From Luteibacter yeojuensis (GTDB lineage Bacteria > Pseudomonadota > Gammaproteobacteria > Xanthomonadales > Rhodanobacteraceae): DNA of 64,000 bases. The notes below the pieces were generated by a model. It was not told the origin of the DNA. It did not search any database and worked only from the letters and a program-made list of their open reading frames with translations. The stretch lies in contig NZ_JAAQTL010000001.1 of assembly GCF_011742875.1 (NCBI RefSeq), forward strand, positions 3,100,001-3,164,000, written 5' to 3'. Below are positions 1 through 8,202 of the stretch, in pieces; positions within the stretch are counted from its first letter, which is position 1, and the number at the start of each line of letters is the position of its first letter. A program made the translations under genes and the position numbers.

Positions 1-24
1 TGCGGGAGCCAGCTATGCCGGCGA
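1..24. repeat. Degenerate REP-like half element at window edge
   Basis: The first bases read GGGAGCC, an imperfect GCTATGCCGGC core, then GA. This resembles the arm of the palindromic repeat found about ten times further on (GGAGCCGCTATAGCGGCGA). Only one arm is visible and the core is diverged, so it may be a decayed copy, or half of an element whose other arm lies outside the window. Confidence 0.3.
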
Positions 25-126
25 TCCCGCCACGGAACTGCAACAATCGGGCGGGAAGATGGCGCGCCCGCCGGGGCCGGCCGACAGGGGGCCTGCCTGG
101 TTGCGGGTGCTCCCCCGGATTCCCCC

Positions 127-645
127 ATGTCCAAGTTCGCCCTTGCCGCGCCTCCCCGCCGCGCGGTCGTCGTCGTCATTGTCGCCGTGGTACTGGCCAC
201 CGCGGCGTTCGCGTCGCTGCGCCTGCGCCAGCCGGCGACGATCGCCGCGCCGGATACCGGCGCCGTTGCGGAGTCGCCCGCGGACGCGGGTGAATCGAGC
301 GGTGTCGAAATCCTTCTCGGGCTGGCGCGCCAGGCGACGCACGACGGCCGCCTCGTATCGCCGCAGGGCAACAACGCTTATGAGTATTACCTCAGCGTGA
401 TCCAGCTCGAGCCGAACAACGCCACCGCCCAGGACGCGCTGCGCGAAACGATCCCGTTCGCCTCGCAGGAGATCGAGCGGCTGATCAATCGCCGCGATCT
501 GGAAGAGGCACGACGTGAAATAGCCCTCCTCCGCGATTACGACCCGACCAATTACACCCTGATCATCCTCGGCGCGAAGCTCGACGCGCAGCAGCAGGTC
601 GTGACCGCCGAGGACGAGGCGAAGGCTGACGCAATGCGTCGGTGA
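127..645 (+). CDS. Membrane-anchored protein resembling the N-terminal region of Xanthomonadales TonB-type energy transducers
   Basis: The protein has 172 residues. A positively charged N-terminus is followed by one hydrophobic segment (about residues 13-30), a short linker and an Asn/Glu/Leu-rich helical periplasmic region containing NNAYEYYLSVIQLEPNNATA, a TPR-like pattern. From memory, this region resembles the helical linker that precedes the C-terminal TonB domain in some Xanthomonadales energy transducers. No TonB C-terminal domain is present: the protein ends in a charged helix rich in Gln, Asp and Glu. It is therefore either a stand-alone relative or a truncated derivative. The start is the first ATG before the membrane segment, and its ribosome binding site is weak. 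It is followed by two small secreted proteins on the same strand. Function unknown. Confidence 0.7.
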   Translation: MSKFALAAPPRRAVVVVIVAVVLATAAFASLRLRQPATIAAPDTGAVAESPADAGESSGVEILLGLARQATHDGRLVSPQGNNAYEYYLSVIQLEPNNATAQDALRETIPFASQEIERLINRRDLEEARREIALLRDYDPTNYTLIILGAKLDAQQQVVTAEDEAKADAMRR

Positions 646-791
646 AAGGGCGGTAGCGGTTCAGGAACAGGACCGTAGGCGAACGTCATCGTCTGCGGGC
701 GCGTCGGAGACGACGCGCGGTCCTCTCAATCCCGCGCCGGGGAACGGGCACTCCGGCAGGTCCGCCCGCATACCTACTATGGAGTTTCACC

Positions 792-1283
792 ATGAACATG
801 ATCGTTCGTCCGCTCGCCCTCGCCCTTTTCCTCGCCGTACCCCTGATGGCCGTTGCCCAGGTCCAGGGCGGCAACGGCTGGCGCCCACCCACCGGATCGC
901 AGGGCAGCAACATGGAGGCAGGCGAGCAGCCCGCGCCGCTGCACGGCGGCAACGGCTGGCGTCCGCCGGCCGGCTTCCAGGGCGGCAATGGCGTGGCAGG
1001 CGAGCCGTCCGCGGCGCAGCAGGGTGACAACGGCGAGGGGACGGGTCGTCGCGTCGCGCGCTCGATCGGTGGCAACGCGCTGCGTTGCAGCGTTACCGAT
1101 TTCCATACGTTCGATGGCTTCATCGCCGGCAAGCCGACCCCGGTCGAGTTCGTCGCCGCCTACTCGTGCGTCACGCTTGTCCTTCCCGGCGACTTCGCCA
1201 GCAGGGAGCTGCGCCCGGACAACAGCCGCTATTTCGCCGACCTCGATGCGCACGGCCGGATCGTCGGCGGTTACTTCCAGTAA
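792..1283 (+). CDS. Secreted protein with GGNGWRPP repeats and a C-terminal domain shared with the next gene
   Basis: The protein has 163 residues. It starts with a clear signal peptide (about residues 1-23, ending AVA-Q). A Gly/Asn/Pro-rich low-complexity segment follows, with GGNGWRPP at about 26-33 and 52-59 and shorter GGNG or GDNG echoes near 64 and 78. The last ~62 residues contain FDGFIAGKPTP and NSRYFADLD and end in GRIVGGYF. This domain matches the C-terminus of the lipoprotein encoded just downstream at about 35 of 62 positions, counted by eye. Two cysteines (about residues 99 and 117) could form one disulfide. The start follows a good GGAG ribosome binding site. I do not recognise the family; it acts in the periplasm or outside the cell. 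Confidence 0.75.
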   Translation: MNMIVRPLALALFLAVPLMAVAQVQGGNGWRPPTGSQGSNMEAGEQPAPLHGGNGWRPPAGFQGGNGVAGEPSAAQQGDNGEGTGRRVARSIGGNALRCSVTDFHTFDGFIAGKPTPVEFVAAYSCVTLVLPGDFASRELRPDNSRYFADLDAHGRIVGGYFQ

Positions 1284-1294
1284 GCCATGACGGG

Positions 1295-1319
1295 ATGGGC
1301 GCCGGGTTCCGGCGTCCAT
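1295..1319 (+). terminator. Hairpin after the GGNGWRPP-repeat gene
   Basis: Inverted repeat ATGGGCGCCGG / CCGGCGTCCAT, 10 of 11 pairs with a 3-base loop, lies 12 bases after the stop codon. There is no strong T-run, so it could be a weak terminator or an mRNA-stabilising stem. Confidence 0.4.
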
Positions 1320-1393
1320 TCGTGATCCGCTTCATGTGCGGCTTAGCGTGTTCGAAGGATAATGCGGGTTCCCCGAGGCAAGGAGCCTTACCC

Positions 1394-1690
1394 ATGAATC
1401 GCATCACCCCGCTCTTCTTCATGATCGTCCTCGGCGCCGCCGCCGTCAGTGCCTGCCAGACCACGCCGGTCGCACCGCCGAAGCCCGTCGCCGGCTTCGT
1501 CACGGACATGAAGGCTTTCGATGCCTTCATCGCCACCCGGCCCACCCCCGAGCAGTTCCACGCGGCCTACCCCGACGTCATGCTGGTCACGCCGGACATG
1601 ATCACGACCCGGGAGATGCGTCAGAACAACAGCCGTTACTTCCCGAAGATGGATGCCGAGGGCCGCATCGTGGGCGGTTCGTTCATGTGA
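1394..1690 (+). CDS. Small lipoprotein paralogous to the C-terminus of the preceding gene product
   Basis: The protein has 98 residues. A lipoprotein signal ends at AVSAC (Cys about residue 21) and is followed by a Pro/Thr-rich linker. A compact ~60-residue domain then carries FDAFIATRPTP, NSRYFPKMD and the terminal GRIVGGSF. The same domain closes the protein encoded immediately upstream, so the two genes look like a tandem duplication with different N-termini: one lipidated, the other freely secreted with Gly-rich repeats. The start is set by AAGGAG eight bases upstream of ATG and by the signal sequence. Family and function unknown. Confidence 0.75.
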   Translation: MNRITPLFFMIVLGAAAVSACQTTPVAPPKPVAGFVTDMKAFDAFIATRPTPEQFHAAYPDVMLVTPDMITTREMRQNNSRYFPKMDAEGRIVGGSFM

Positions 1691-1728
1691 TCGGCCGTGG
1701 CCATGGCGGCAGCGATTACAATGCCGCC

Positions 1729-2262
1729 ATGTCCACCTCCCTCCGGCCCTTCAAGGGCATCCTGCCGCGCCTGGGCGCCCGCGTTTACGTCGACCCTGCC
1801 GCCACCGTCATCGGAGACGTCGAACTGGCCGACGACGCGTCCGTCTGGCCGGGCGCGGTCCTTCGCGGCGACGTCCATCACATCCGCATCGGCGCCCGCA
1901 GCAACCTGCAGGACGGCGCCATCGTCCATGTGACCCATGACGGCCCCTATACCCCCGGCGGGTTTCCCACGATCGTCGGCGCCGACGTCACCATCGGACA
2001 TGGGGCGGTCATCCACGCCTGCACCATCGAAGACGGTTGCCTCATCGGCATGCACGCCACCGTGCTCGACGGCGCGGTGGTGAAGAAGAACGGCTTCGTG
2101 GGCGCCGGGGCGGTGATTCCCCCGGGGAAGGTGGTCGGCGAGCGGGAGCTCTGGGTCGGGAACCCCGCGCGGATGCTCCGCGTGCTCAGCGACGCCCAGG
2201 TGGAGCAGCTCTACTACTCGGCCGCCAACTACGTCCGCCTGAAGGACGCGTACCTGGCCTAG
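1729..2262 (+). CDS. Gamma-carbonic anhydrase family protein (left-handed beta-helix)
   Basis: The protein has 177 residues and the hexapeptide-repeat pattern of the gamma-carbonic anhydrase/YrdA/PaaY family (isoleucine- and valine-rich rungs such as VIGDVELAD and VTIGHGAVIH). Likely metal ligands are His67 or His70 in VHVTHD, plus His91 and His96 in GHGAVIHAC. The 5-residue spacing of the last two matches the known family. Members form trimers with metal at subunit interfaces; some hydrate CO2, and many have no proven activity. I chose the ATG at 1729 because the upstream ATG at 1687 overlaps the previous stop. A TACAAT hexamer ends 6 bases before this ATG and no ribosome binding site is visible, which suggests a short or absent leader. 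Confidence 0.9.
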   Translation: MSTSLRPFKGILPRLGARVYVDPAATVIGDVELADDASVWPGAVLRGDVHHIRIGARSNLQDGAIVHVTHDGPYTPGGFPTIVGADVTIGHGAVIHACTIEDGCLIGMHATVLDGAVVKKNGFVGAGAVIPPGKVVGERELWVGNPARMLRVLSDAQVEQLYYSAANYVRLKDAYLA

Positions 2263-2371
2263 TCGCGGTACGCGTCCGTGGGGCGCCGGAAGGGGCGGCG
2301 CGTCTCGACATGCCGCCGCTTGATTTGGCCGCGCCGGGGCACCACGCTGATCGCCTGACAGGAGATCGCCC

Positions 2372-4417
2372 ATGGACACCCCTACCAACCCCCTGCTCGA
2401 CCCGCATGGCCTGCCCGCTTTCTCGGCCATCCGGCCGGAGCACGTGGAGCCGGCCATCGACGCCCTCGTGGCGGAGCAGCGGGCCGCCATCGAACGCATC
2501 GCCGCCCCCGGCGGCGTGCGCGATTTCGACCATGTGATGCTCGCCCAGGAGCGCCTCGACCAGACCCTGGCCCACGCCTGGTCCCCGGTCAGCCACCTGC
2601 ACTCGGTGGCGGATTCCGAGGCCCTGCGCAAGGCGCACGGCAACGCCGAGGAAAAGCTCACCGATCTCGGCATCGAGGTCGGCCAGAACCGGGACCTCTA
2701 TGCCGCCGTGCAGGCCGTGGCGGACCGCCCGGACTTCGGTTCCCTGCCGGCGGCTGCCCGCGCCGCCGTCGACCACGCCCTGCGCGATTTCCGCCTCTCC
2801 GGCGTGGCGCTGGAGGAACCCGCGCGCAGCCGCTTCCGTGAGATCGGCGTGGAGCTGTCGCGCCTCACCACCGAGTTCTCCAACGCGGTGCTCGACGCCA
2901 CCGAGGCCTGGCACCAGCACATCACCGACGAGCGCGACCTCGCCGGCATCCCCGCTTCGGGCCGGGCCGTCCTGCGCGAATACGCGCGCGAGGAAAACCT
3001 CGAGGGCTTCCTCGTCACGCTGAAGCAGCCCAGCGTGCAGGCGGTGCTCACCTACGCCGAGAAGCGCGACCTGCGCGAGGCCGTCTACTACGCCTACCAG
3101 ACGCGCGCCTCGGACCAGGGCCCGACCAAGGGCAAGTTCGACAACTCGGAGCGCATCGAGAAGATCGTGGCCCTGCGCCACGAGGCGGCCCGGTTGCTCG
3201 GCTTCGCCAATGCCGCCGAGGAATCGCTGGCGACGAAGATGGCCCGCTCGCCCGACGTCGTCCTCGCGTTCCTCCGCGACCTCGCCGCGCGCGCGAAGCC
3301 GGTGGCGCGCAAGGAACTCGACGAATTGCGCCGCTTCGCTACCGAAGAGCTGAAGATCGACAACCTGGAACCCTGGGACATCGCCTTCGCCGCCGAGCGT
3401 CTGCGCCAGCGCCGTTATGCGATCGACGAGGAACAGATCAAGCCGTACTTCCCCGCTTCCGCCGCGATCGACGGTCTGCTGATGGTGGTGGAACGCCTCT
3501 ACGGCATCCGCTTCGCCCCGCGGACGGATGTCGACACCTGGCACAAGGACGTGACGTACTACGATCTGGTCGACGCCAGCGGCACCGTTTTCGCCGGCGC
3601 GTACCTCGACCTCTATGCGCGCTCCGGCAAGCGCGGCGGCGCATGGATGGACGTATGCGCGGCGCGTTTCCGCGACGGCGAGCACCTGCAACTGCCCATT
3701 GCCTTCCTCACCTGCAATTTTCCGCCGCCGACCGAGGGCATGCCGGCGCTGCTCACGCATGACGACGTGCTGACGCTGTTCCACGAATTCGGCCACGGCC
3801 TCCACCACATGCTGACCGAGGTGGATATTCCCTCGGTGGGCGGCATCGACGGCGTGGAATGGGATGCGGTGGAGCTGCCCAGCCAGTTCATGGAGAACTT
3901 CGCGTGGGATCGCGACGCGTTGCGTTCCTTCGCGAAGCACTACGAAACCGGCGAGTCGCTGCCCGACGAGCTGTACCAGCGCATGCTCGACGCCCGCCAT
4001 TTCCACGCAGGCCTGTTCCTCGTGCGCCAGCTGGAGTTCGGGTTGTTCGACTTCCGCCTGCACCTGGAGTACGACCCCGCGAAGGGCGCGCGACCGCTCG
4101 ACGTGCTGGAAGAGGTGCGCCACGAGGTGGCCGTGCTCCATCCGCCGGCCTGGCAGCGCTTTCCGCATGCGTTCACCCATATCTTCGCGGGCGGATATTC
4201 GGCCGGTTACTACAGTTACCTCTGGGCGGAGGTGCTTTCCGCGGATGCCTTCGAGGCGTTCGAGGAAGCCGGCGTGCTGGATCGCGCCACGGGCGAGCGG
4301 TTCCGCAAGGAAGTGCTGGCGGTGGGCGCCACCCGGCCGGCCCTGGAGTCGTTCAAGGCCTTTCGCGGCCGCGAGCCCCGCCCCGATGCCCTGCTGAAGA
4401 GTTACGGGCTGACCTGA
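2372..4417 (+). CDS. prlC: Oligopeptidase A (M3 zinc metallopeptidase)
   Basis: The protein has 681 residues, the usual length for PrlC/OpdA, and starts with the typical NPLLDPHGLPAFSAIRPEHV. The M3 zinc motif HEFGH lies at residues 471-475 and is followed by GLHH; the downstream glutamate ligand lies in the GGIDGVEWDAVELPSQ region. The enzyme is cytoplasmic and degrades short peptides, including cleaved signal peptides. There is no signal sequence. AGGAGA sits seven bases before the ATG. It is followed by xthA on the same strand after a 36-base gap. Confidence 0.96.
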   Translation: MDTPTNPLLDPHGLPAFSAIRPEHVEPAIDALVAEQRAAIERIAAPGGVRDFDHVMLAQERLDQTLAHAWSPVSHLHSVADSEALRKAHGNAEEKLTDLGIEVGQNRDLYAAVQAVADRPDFGSLPAAARAAVDHALRDFRLSGVALEEPARSRFREIGVELSRLTTEFSNAVLDATEAWHQHITDERDLAGIPASGRAVLREYAREENLEGFLVTLKQPSVQAVLTYAEKRDLREAVYYAYQTRASDQGPTKGKFDNSERIEKIVALRHEAARLLGFANAAEESLATKMARSPDVVLAFLRDLAARAKPVARKELDELRRFATEELKIDNLEPWDIAFAAERLRQRRYAIDEEQIKPYFPASAAIDGLLMVVERLYGIRFAPRTDVDTWHKDVTYYDLVDASGTVFAGAYLDLYARSGKRGGAWMDVCAARFRDGEHLQLPIAFLTCNFPPPTEGMPALLTHDDVLTLFHEFGHGLHHMLTEVDIPSVGGIDGVEWDAVELPSQFMENFAWDRDALRSFAKHYETGESLPDELYQRMLDARHFHAGLFLVRQLEFGLFDFRLHLEYDPAKGARPLDVLEEVRHEVAVLHPPAWQRFPHAFTHIFAGGYSAGYYSYLWAEVLSADAFEAFEEAGVLDRATGERFRKEVLAVGATRPALESFKAFRGREPRPDALLKSYGLT

Positions 4418-4453
4418 TCGTCCGACGGTCGGAGTGTCCTTTACAATGGCCCG

Positions 4454-5221
4454 ATGAAGATCGCGTCATGGAACGTCAACTCGCTGAAGGTCCGGCTGCC
4501 CCATCTCCAGCAATGGCTGGCGGAAGCGCAGCCGGACATCGTCGCCCTGCAGGAAACCAAGACCGTCGACGAGAAGTTTCCCGTCGACGAGATCGCGGCG
4601 ATGGGCTACCGCGCCGTATTCTCCGGGCAGAAGACCTATAACGGCGTCGCCATCCTCGCGCGCGACGAACCCGTCGACGCCGTCACCGACATCGAGGGTC
4701 TCGACGACCCGCAGCGGCGGATCCTCGCCGCCACGGTGGGCGACATCCGCGTCGTCAACCTTTATGTGGTGAACGGCAAGGCGCTCGGCGACGAGAAGTA
4801 CGCGTACAAGCTGCACTGGCTCGCGAAAGTCCGCGATTTCCTCGCGGAAGAGATCGCCCGCCACCCGAAGCTGGTGGTGCTGGGCGATTTCAACATCTGC
4901 CGCGACGACCGCGACGTGTACGATCCGGTGGCCTGGGGCGAAGACATCTTCTGCTCGCCGCCGGAGCGCGCCGCACTCCAGGCGTTGCTGGATGTCGGTC
5001 TTCATGACAGTTTCCGGCTGTTCACCGAAGATGCGGGTCTTTTCAGCTGGTGGGACTATCGTCAGGCAGCGTTCCGTCGCAACATGGGCCTGCGGATCGA
5101 CCTTATCTTGATCAGCGATGCGCTCAAATCCGTCGCGACCTCGTCGATCATCGACAAGGCACCGCGCAAGTGGGAACAGCCGTCCGACCACGCGCCCGTC
5201 GCGTTGGAGTTGAATCTTTGA
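4454..5221 (+). CDS. xthA: Exodeoxyribonuclease III
   Basis: The protein has 255 residues and is full length for the ExoIII/AP-endonuclease family. Motifs run in order: KIASWNVNSLKVR at the start, the metal-binding Glu in ALQETK, YNGVAIL, LGDFNICRDDRDVYDP, the RIDLIL segment and the catalytic SDHAPV near the C-terminus. The enzyme cleaves abasic sites and removes 3'-blocking groups during base-excision repair. TACAAT ends 6 bases before the ATG, which suggests a leaderless or near-leaderless transcript. The stop overlaps the TTG start of the next gene. Confidence 0.96.
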   Translation: MKIASWNVNSLKVRLPHLQQWLAEAQPDIVALQETKTVDEKFPVDEIAAMGYRAVFSGQKTYNGVAILARDEPVDAVTDIEGLDDPQRRILAATVGDIRVVNLYVVNGKALGDEKYAYKLHWLAKVRDFLAEEIARHPKLVVLGDFNICRDDRDVYDPVAWGEDIFCSPPERAALQALLDVGLHDSFRLFTEDAGLFSWWDYRQAAFRRNMGLRIDLILISDALKSVATSSIIDKAPRKWEQPSDHAPVALELNL

Positions 5222-5889
5222 ACACACCGAAGTCCGAATGGCCGAGTTCCCTCGACGACAAGGAACTCGAAGAACTCGACACCTACCTCCGCGCACACGG
5301 CGGCGAGGGCGACCTCATGCTCGACGGCGTGCATGGGCTGCTCTCGGCGGTGGCCATCGGCCCTCTCGAGGTGAAACCCGAGGAATGGCTGCACGAAGTG
5401 CTGCACGACGCGTTCGACGACGAGAACGAAGGCAACCGCGTGCTGGCGCTGCTGGCGAAGCTCAACGACTCGATCGGCGCGGAACTCGACGTGGATGCGT
5501 ACGAACCCATCCTTGGCGAGGTGGACACCGAGGAAGGCCCGCTGCTCTCGGCCGCCGGCTGGTGCGAGGGTTTCAGCCGCGGCATCGACATGCGCGCCCA
5601 GATCTGGGAGAACCGGCTGGCGGAAGATCCCACGCTGATGCAGCTGCTCGGCCCGATCATGGCGCTGGCGGTGGACGAAGGCGTGCTGCAGGCGGACGCG
5701 GAGTTCGAGAAGCTTACCGACGAGGAATACGACGAGTGCCTGGGCCAACTGCCCGAGGTGCTGAATGCCGTCGGCGACTACTGGCGCGAATCCCCGCCCA
5801 CCGAGGCCGAACTCCAGGCCCTCACCCGCCCCCGCGTGGAAGGCGAGGAAGGCCCGCCCCGCCACCGCGCCGGTCACTGGGTCCATTGA
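5218..5889 (+). CDS. UPF0149 (YecA/YgfB-like) family protein
   Basis: The protein has 223 residues and is acidic. The UPF0149 signature GWCEGFSRG lies at about 118-126, with an N-terminal region (LDGVHGLLSAVAIGP) typical of YecA/YgfB proteins. Many relatives end in a cysteine-containing SEC-C zinc motif; here the C-terminus is RHRAGHWVH without cysteines. The start is TTG at 5218, overlapping the xthA stop by 4 bases, with GGAG eight bases upstream inside xthA. This suggests translational coupling. Homologues are poorly characterised; Pseudomonas YgfB affects a resistance regulator. Function here unknown. Confidence 0.8.
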   Translation: MNTPKSEWPSSLDDKELEELDTYLRAHGGEGDLMLDGVHGLLSAVAIGPLEVKPEEWLHEVLHDAFDDENEGNRVLALLAKLNDSIGAELDVDAYEPILGEVDTEEGPLLSAAGWCEGFSRGIDMRAQIWENRLAEDPTLMQLLGPIMALAVDEGVLQADAEFEKLTDEEYDECLGQLPEVLNAVGDYWRESPPTEAELQALTRPRVEGEEGPPRHRAGHWVH

Positions 5890-5895
5890 CAAAAA

Positions 5896-6009
5896 TGTGG
5901 GAGCCGCTATAGCGGCGAGAAGCCAACAAAGCGATGAAGCGGGAGAGAAGCTACCCGATCGATGAAGCGGCAAGGCAAGTTCCCCTCGCCGCTATAGCGG
6001 CTCCTACAG
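5896..6009. repeat. REPIN-like palindromic repeat, copy 1 (long variant)
   Basis: The outer arms GTGGGAGCCGCTATAGCGGCGA and its inverted partner flank a spacer of about 65 bases. The spacer contains CGATGAAGCGG twice, so this copy is about 30 bases longer than the standard 85-base form and looks internally duplicated. It lies between two plus-strand genes. Confidence 0.9.
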
Positions 6010-6097
6010 GTGGCGTGGTGGAACAGATCGTTCACTAACGGGATCTTGGCCGAAGCGCTCCGAAACGGCATCTTCGCTCCAACCAAGGAGCCACCCC

Positions 6098-6931
6098 ATG
6101 ACCACCCCCCGCCACATCACCCGCCGCGTCCGCGGCATGGACACCTCCGACGGCGCCGGCGTGAAGCTCAAGCGCGTCATCGGCCAGCCGGCGCTCGACA
6201 TGCTGGACCCCTTCCTGCTGCTCGACGAGTTTCGCTCCGACCAGGCCGGCGACTACATCGAAGGCTTTCCCGAGCATCCGCACCGCGGTTTCGAAACGGT
6301 GACCTACATGCTCGCCGGCCGCATGCGCCACGGCGACAACCACGGCAACCGCGGCGACCTCGGCCCCGGCAGCGTGCAGTGGATGACCGCCGGCCGCGGC
6401 ATCCTGCATTCGGAGATGCCCCAGCAGGAGGAAGGCCTCATGTGGGGATTCCAGCTGTGGGTGAACCTGCCCGCCGCCGACAAGATGGTGGAACCGCGTT
6501 ACCAGGACATCCCGCCGGCCTCGATCCCCGTGGTGCATCCGGCGGATGGCGTTACCGTCCGCGTGGTCGCCGGGGAGCTGGCGGGTGCGACGGGTCCGGT
6601 CAGCGGGGTCAGCACCGAGCCGGTCTACCTCGACATCGCGCTGGAGGCCGGGGCGCGCTTCGATCTTGCGCTTCCCGAAGGGCACAGTGCCTTCGCTTAC
6701 GTGTTCGACGGCGAGGCGGCGACGGTGGCCGGCGGGTCGCTGGCGCGAAGCGAGCTGGGGGTGCTGTCGAAGGGCGATGCGGTGAGCTTCGCCGCCGAAA
6801 GCCCCGCCCGCATCCTGTTCGTCGCCGGTCGGCCCTTGGCCGAGCCGGTGGCCCGATACGGTCCCTTCGTGATGAACACGCCGGCCCAGATCCACGAGGC
6901 GATCGCCGACTTCCGCGCCGGGAAGTTCTGA
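6098..6931 (+). CDS. Pirin family protein (bicupin)
   Basis: The protein has 277 residues and the pirin layout of two cupin barrels. The N-terminal barrel holds the metal-binding histidines in FPEHPHRGFETVTYML and the later LHSEMP; DPFLLLDEF precedes it and WVNLPAADKM follows it. Bacterial pirins include quercetin dioxygenases and redox-sensing regulators, so the substrate cannot be deduced. There is no signal peptide, so it is cytoplasmic. AAGGAG lies 8 bases before the ATG. Confidence 0.93.
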   Translation: MTTPRHITRRVRGMDTSDGAGVKLKRVIGQPALDMLDPFLLLDEFRSDQAGDYIEGFPEHPHRGFETVTYMLAGRMRHGDNHGNRGDLGPGSVQWMTAGRGILHSEMPQQEEGLMWGFQLWVNLPAADKMVEPRYQDIPPASIPVVHPADGVTVRVVAGELAGATGPVSGVSTEPVYLDIALEAGARFDLALPEGHSAFAYVFDGEAATVAGGSLARSELGVLSKGDAVSFAAESPARILFVAGRPLAEPVARYGPFVMNTPAQIHEAIADFRAGKF

Positions 6932-6975
6932 TCATGTCCGCGACAAGGTTTCCTTGAGGTTGTAATCTGACAGGC

Positions 6976-7659
6976 ATGTCCAGACACAAGCATGCCTTTC
7001 TCTTCGACCTCGACGGCACCCTGGTCGACAGCGTTTACCAGCATGTACTCGCGTGGAAGGAATCGCTCGACATGGAGGGGATCGACCTCTCCGTGTGGCG
7101 CATCCACCGCAAGATCGGCATGAGCGGTGGGCTTTTCACCGATATCCTCCTGCGCGAGACGGGTACCGAGATCACGCCGGACCGCATCGACCGCCTGCGC
7201 CGCAACCATGCGGCCGCCTATGGGCGGCTGGCCGAGGCCGGGGCCGTCAAACCGCTGCCCGGCGCCGTGGAACTGCTGGCCTGGCTGACCGACGCGAAGA
7301 TTCCCTGGGCGATCGCCACCTCGGGCCGGATGGAAACGGCGGCCCACAACATCGCCGCGCTGGGCGTCGACCCGGCCAAGGTGCCCGTGGTGACCCGCGA
7401 CCAGGTCCGTCACGCCAAGCCCGACCCGGACCTCTTCGTGACCGCGGCCGAACGCCTCGGCACCGACATCCGCGACGCGATGGTGATCGGCGACGCCATA
7501 TGGGACATGCTTGCCGCACAGAGGGCCCGGGCCCTGGGTATCGGGCTGCTCTCGGGTGGCTATGGGGAGAACGAGCTCGAGCGCGCCGGCGCCTACCGCG
7601 TGTTCGAGGACCCGGCGGACCTGCTCCGCCATATCGACGAAGTCGCCGCACGAAGCTGA
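6976..7659 (+). CDS. HAD-superfamily hydrolase (subfamily IA phosphatase)
   Basis: The protein has 227 residues. HAD motif I is FDLDGTLVDS near residue 10, motif II is the Thr/Ser in AIATSGR, motif III includes HAKPDPDLF and motif IV is VIGDAIWD. The helical cap between motifs I and II is the small phosphoglycolate-phosphatase-like type. It probably acts on a small phosphorylated metabolite; the substrate is not evident. TGTAAT lies only 9 bases before the ATG and no ribosome binding site is visible, again consistent with a very short leader. Confidence 0.9.
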   Translation: MSRHKHAFLFDLDGTLVDSVYQHVLAWKESLDMEGIDLSVWRIHRKIGMSGGLFTDILLRETGTEITPDRIDRLRRNHAAAYGRLAEAGAVKPLPGAVELLAWLTDAKIPWAIATSGRMETAAHNIAALGVDPAKVPVVTRDQVRHAKPDPDLFVTAAERLGTDIRDAMVIGDAIWDMLAAQRARALGIGLLSGGYGENELERAGAYRVFEDPADLLRHIDEVAARS

Positions 7660-7672
7660 ACGGACGTGGGAA

Positions 7673-7699
7673 GTTCCCCCAGGCATTTAGGCGGGGGAC
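7673..7699. terminator. Possible hairpin between the HAD hydrolase and lipoprotein genes
   Basis: GTTCCCCC and GGGGGAC form an imperfect 7-pair stem around a 12-base loop, just after the HAD gene. There is no T-tract. Weak support. Confidence 0.25.
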
Positions 7700-7747
7700 G
7701 GGTAGGGCTCCGTAGCATTGGCCTGTACGCAAAGGATTCGATTGACC

Positions 7748-8104
7748 ATGCGCTTTTTCCTCACCGCGGTTCCACTGACGGTCGCCTTCATCATCGCGGC
7801 CTGCTCGCATTCCGAGCCCACCGCGCCCACCGCCAGTCCGGCGGCGGCGTCGACGGCCGCTTCCCCTGCCCCGGGGAAGACCGCGCCGGCCAATGCCGCG
7901 CTCGGTTCGCCCGAGTGGTACGCCTGGGTGGACCGGACCCTGGCCGTGAGCGACGACGGCCATGGGCCGCAGGCCGGCAGCGAGGAATGGAACCAGGCGG
8001 TGAACCGCAAGCTGGGCCAGGAAGCCCCGCAAAGCCAGCCCGGCTCCGCGGAATGGCAACAGGCGGTGGACGCGCTGCTGCGCACCCGCGTCGCGACCCA
8101 CTGA
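7748..8104 (+). CDS. Small lipoprotein with three GS-x-EW repeats
   Basis: The protein has 118 residues. The lipoprotein signal ends at IIAAC (Cys19) and is followed by an Ala/Pro/Thr-rich linker. Three ~13-residue repeats follow: GSPEWYAWVDRTL (about 53-65), GSEEWNQAVNRKL (77-89) and GSAEWQQAVDALL (99-111). Each has the pattern GS-x-EW-x2-x-V-(D/N)-x2-L. The repeats are probably short amphipathic helices. AAAGGAT precedes the ATG. I do not recognise the family; the location is likely the periplasmic face of the inner or outer membrane. Confidence 0.8.
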   Translation: MRFFLTAVPLTVAFIIAACSHSEPTAPTASPAAASTAASPAPGKTAPANAALGSPEWYAWVDRTLAVSDDGHGPQAGSEEWNQAVNRKLGQEAPQSQPGSAEWQQAVDALLRTRVATH

Positions 8105-8112
8105 GCCATCGC

Positions 8113-8202
8113 CTGTAGGAGCCGCCATGGCGGCGAGAAGCCTACGGAGCGATGAAGCGGCGACGCGCAGCTTGCCCTCGCCGCCATAGCGGCTCCTACA
8201 GG
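8113..8202. repeat. REPIN-like palindromic repeat, copy 2
   Basis: The arms CTGTAGGAGCCGCCATGGCGGCGA and the inverted partner enclose the conserved spacer containing GCGATGAAGCGGC. It lies between convergent genes. Its right arm overlaps the last codons of the minus-strand glycosidase, whose TAG stop is the TAG of CTGTAGGAGCC. Confidence 0.9.

Noticed and set aside
2186..4180. A 664-residue open frame on the minus strand
   Set aside because: It is opposite prlC, whose M3 motifs and codon pattern are clear.
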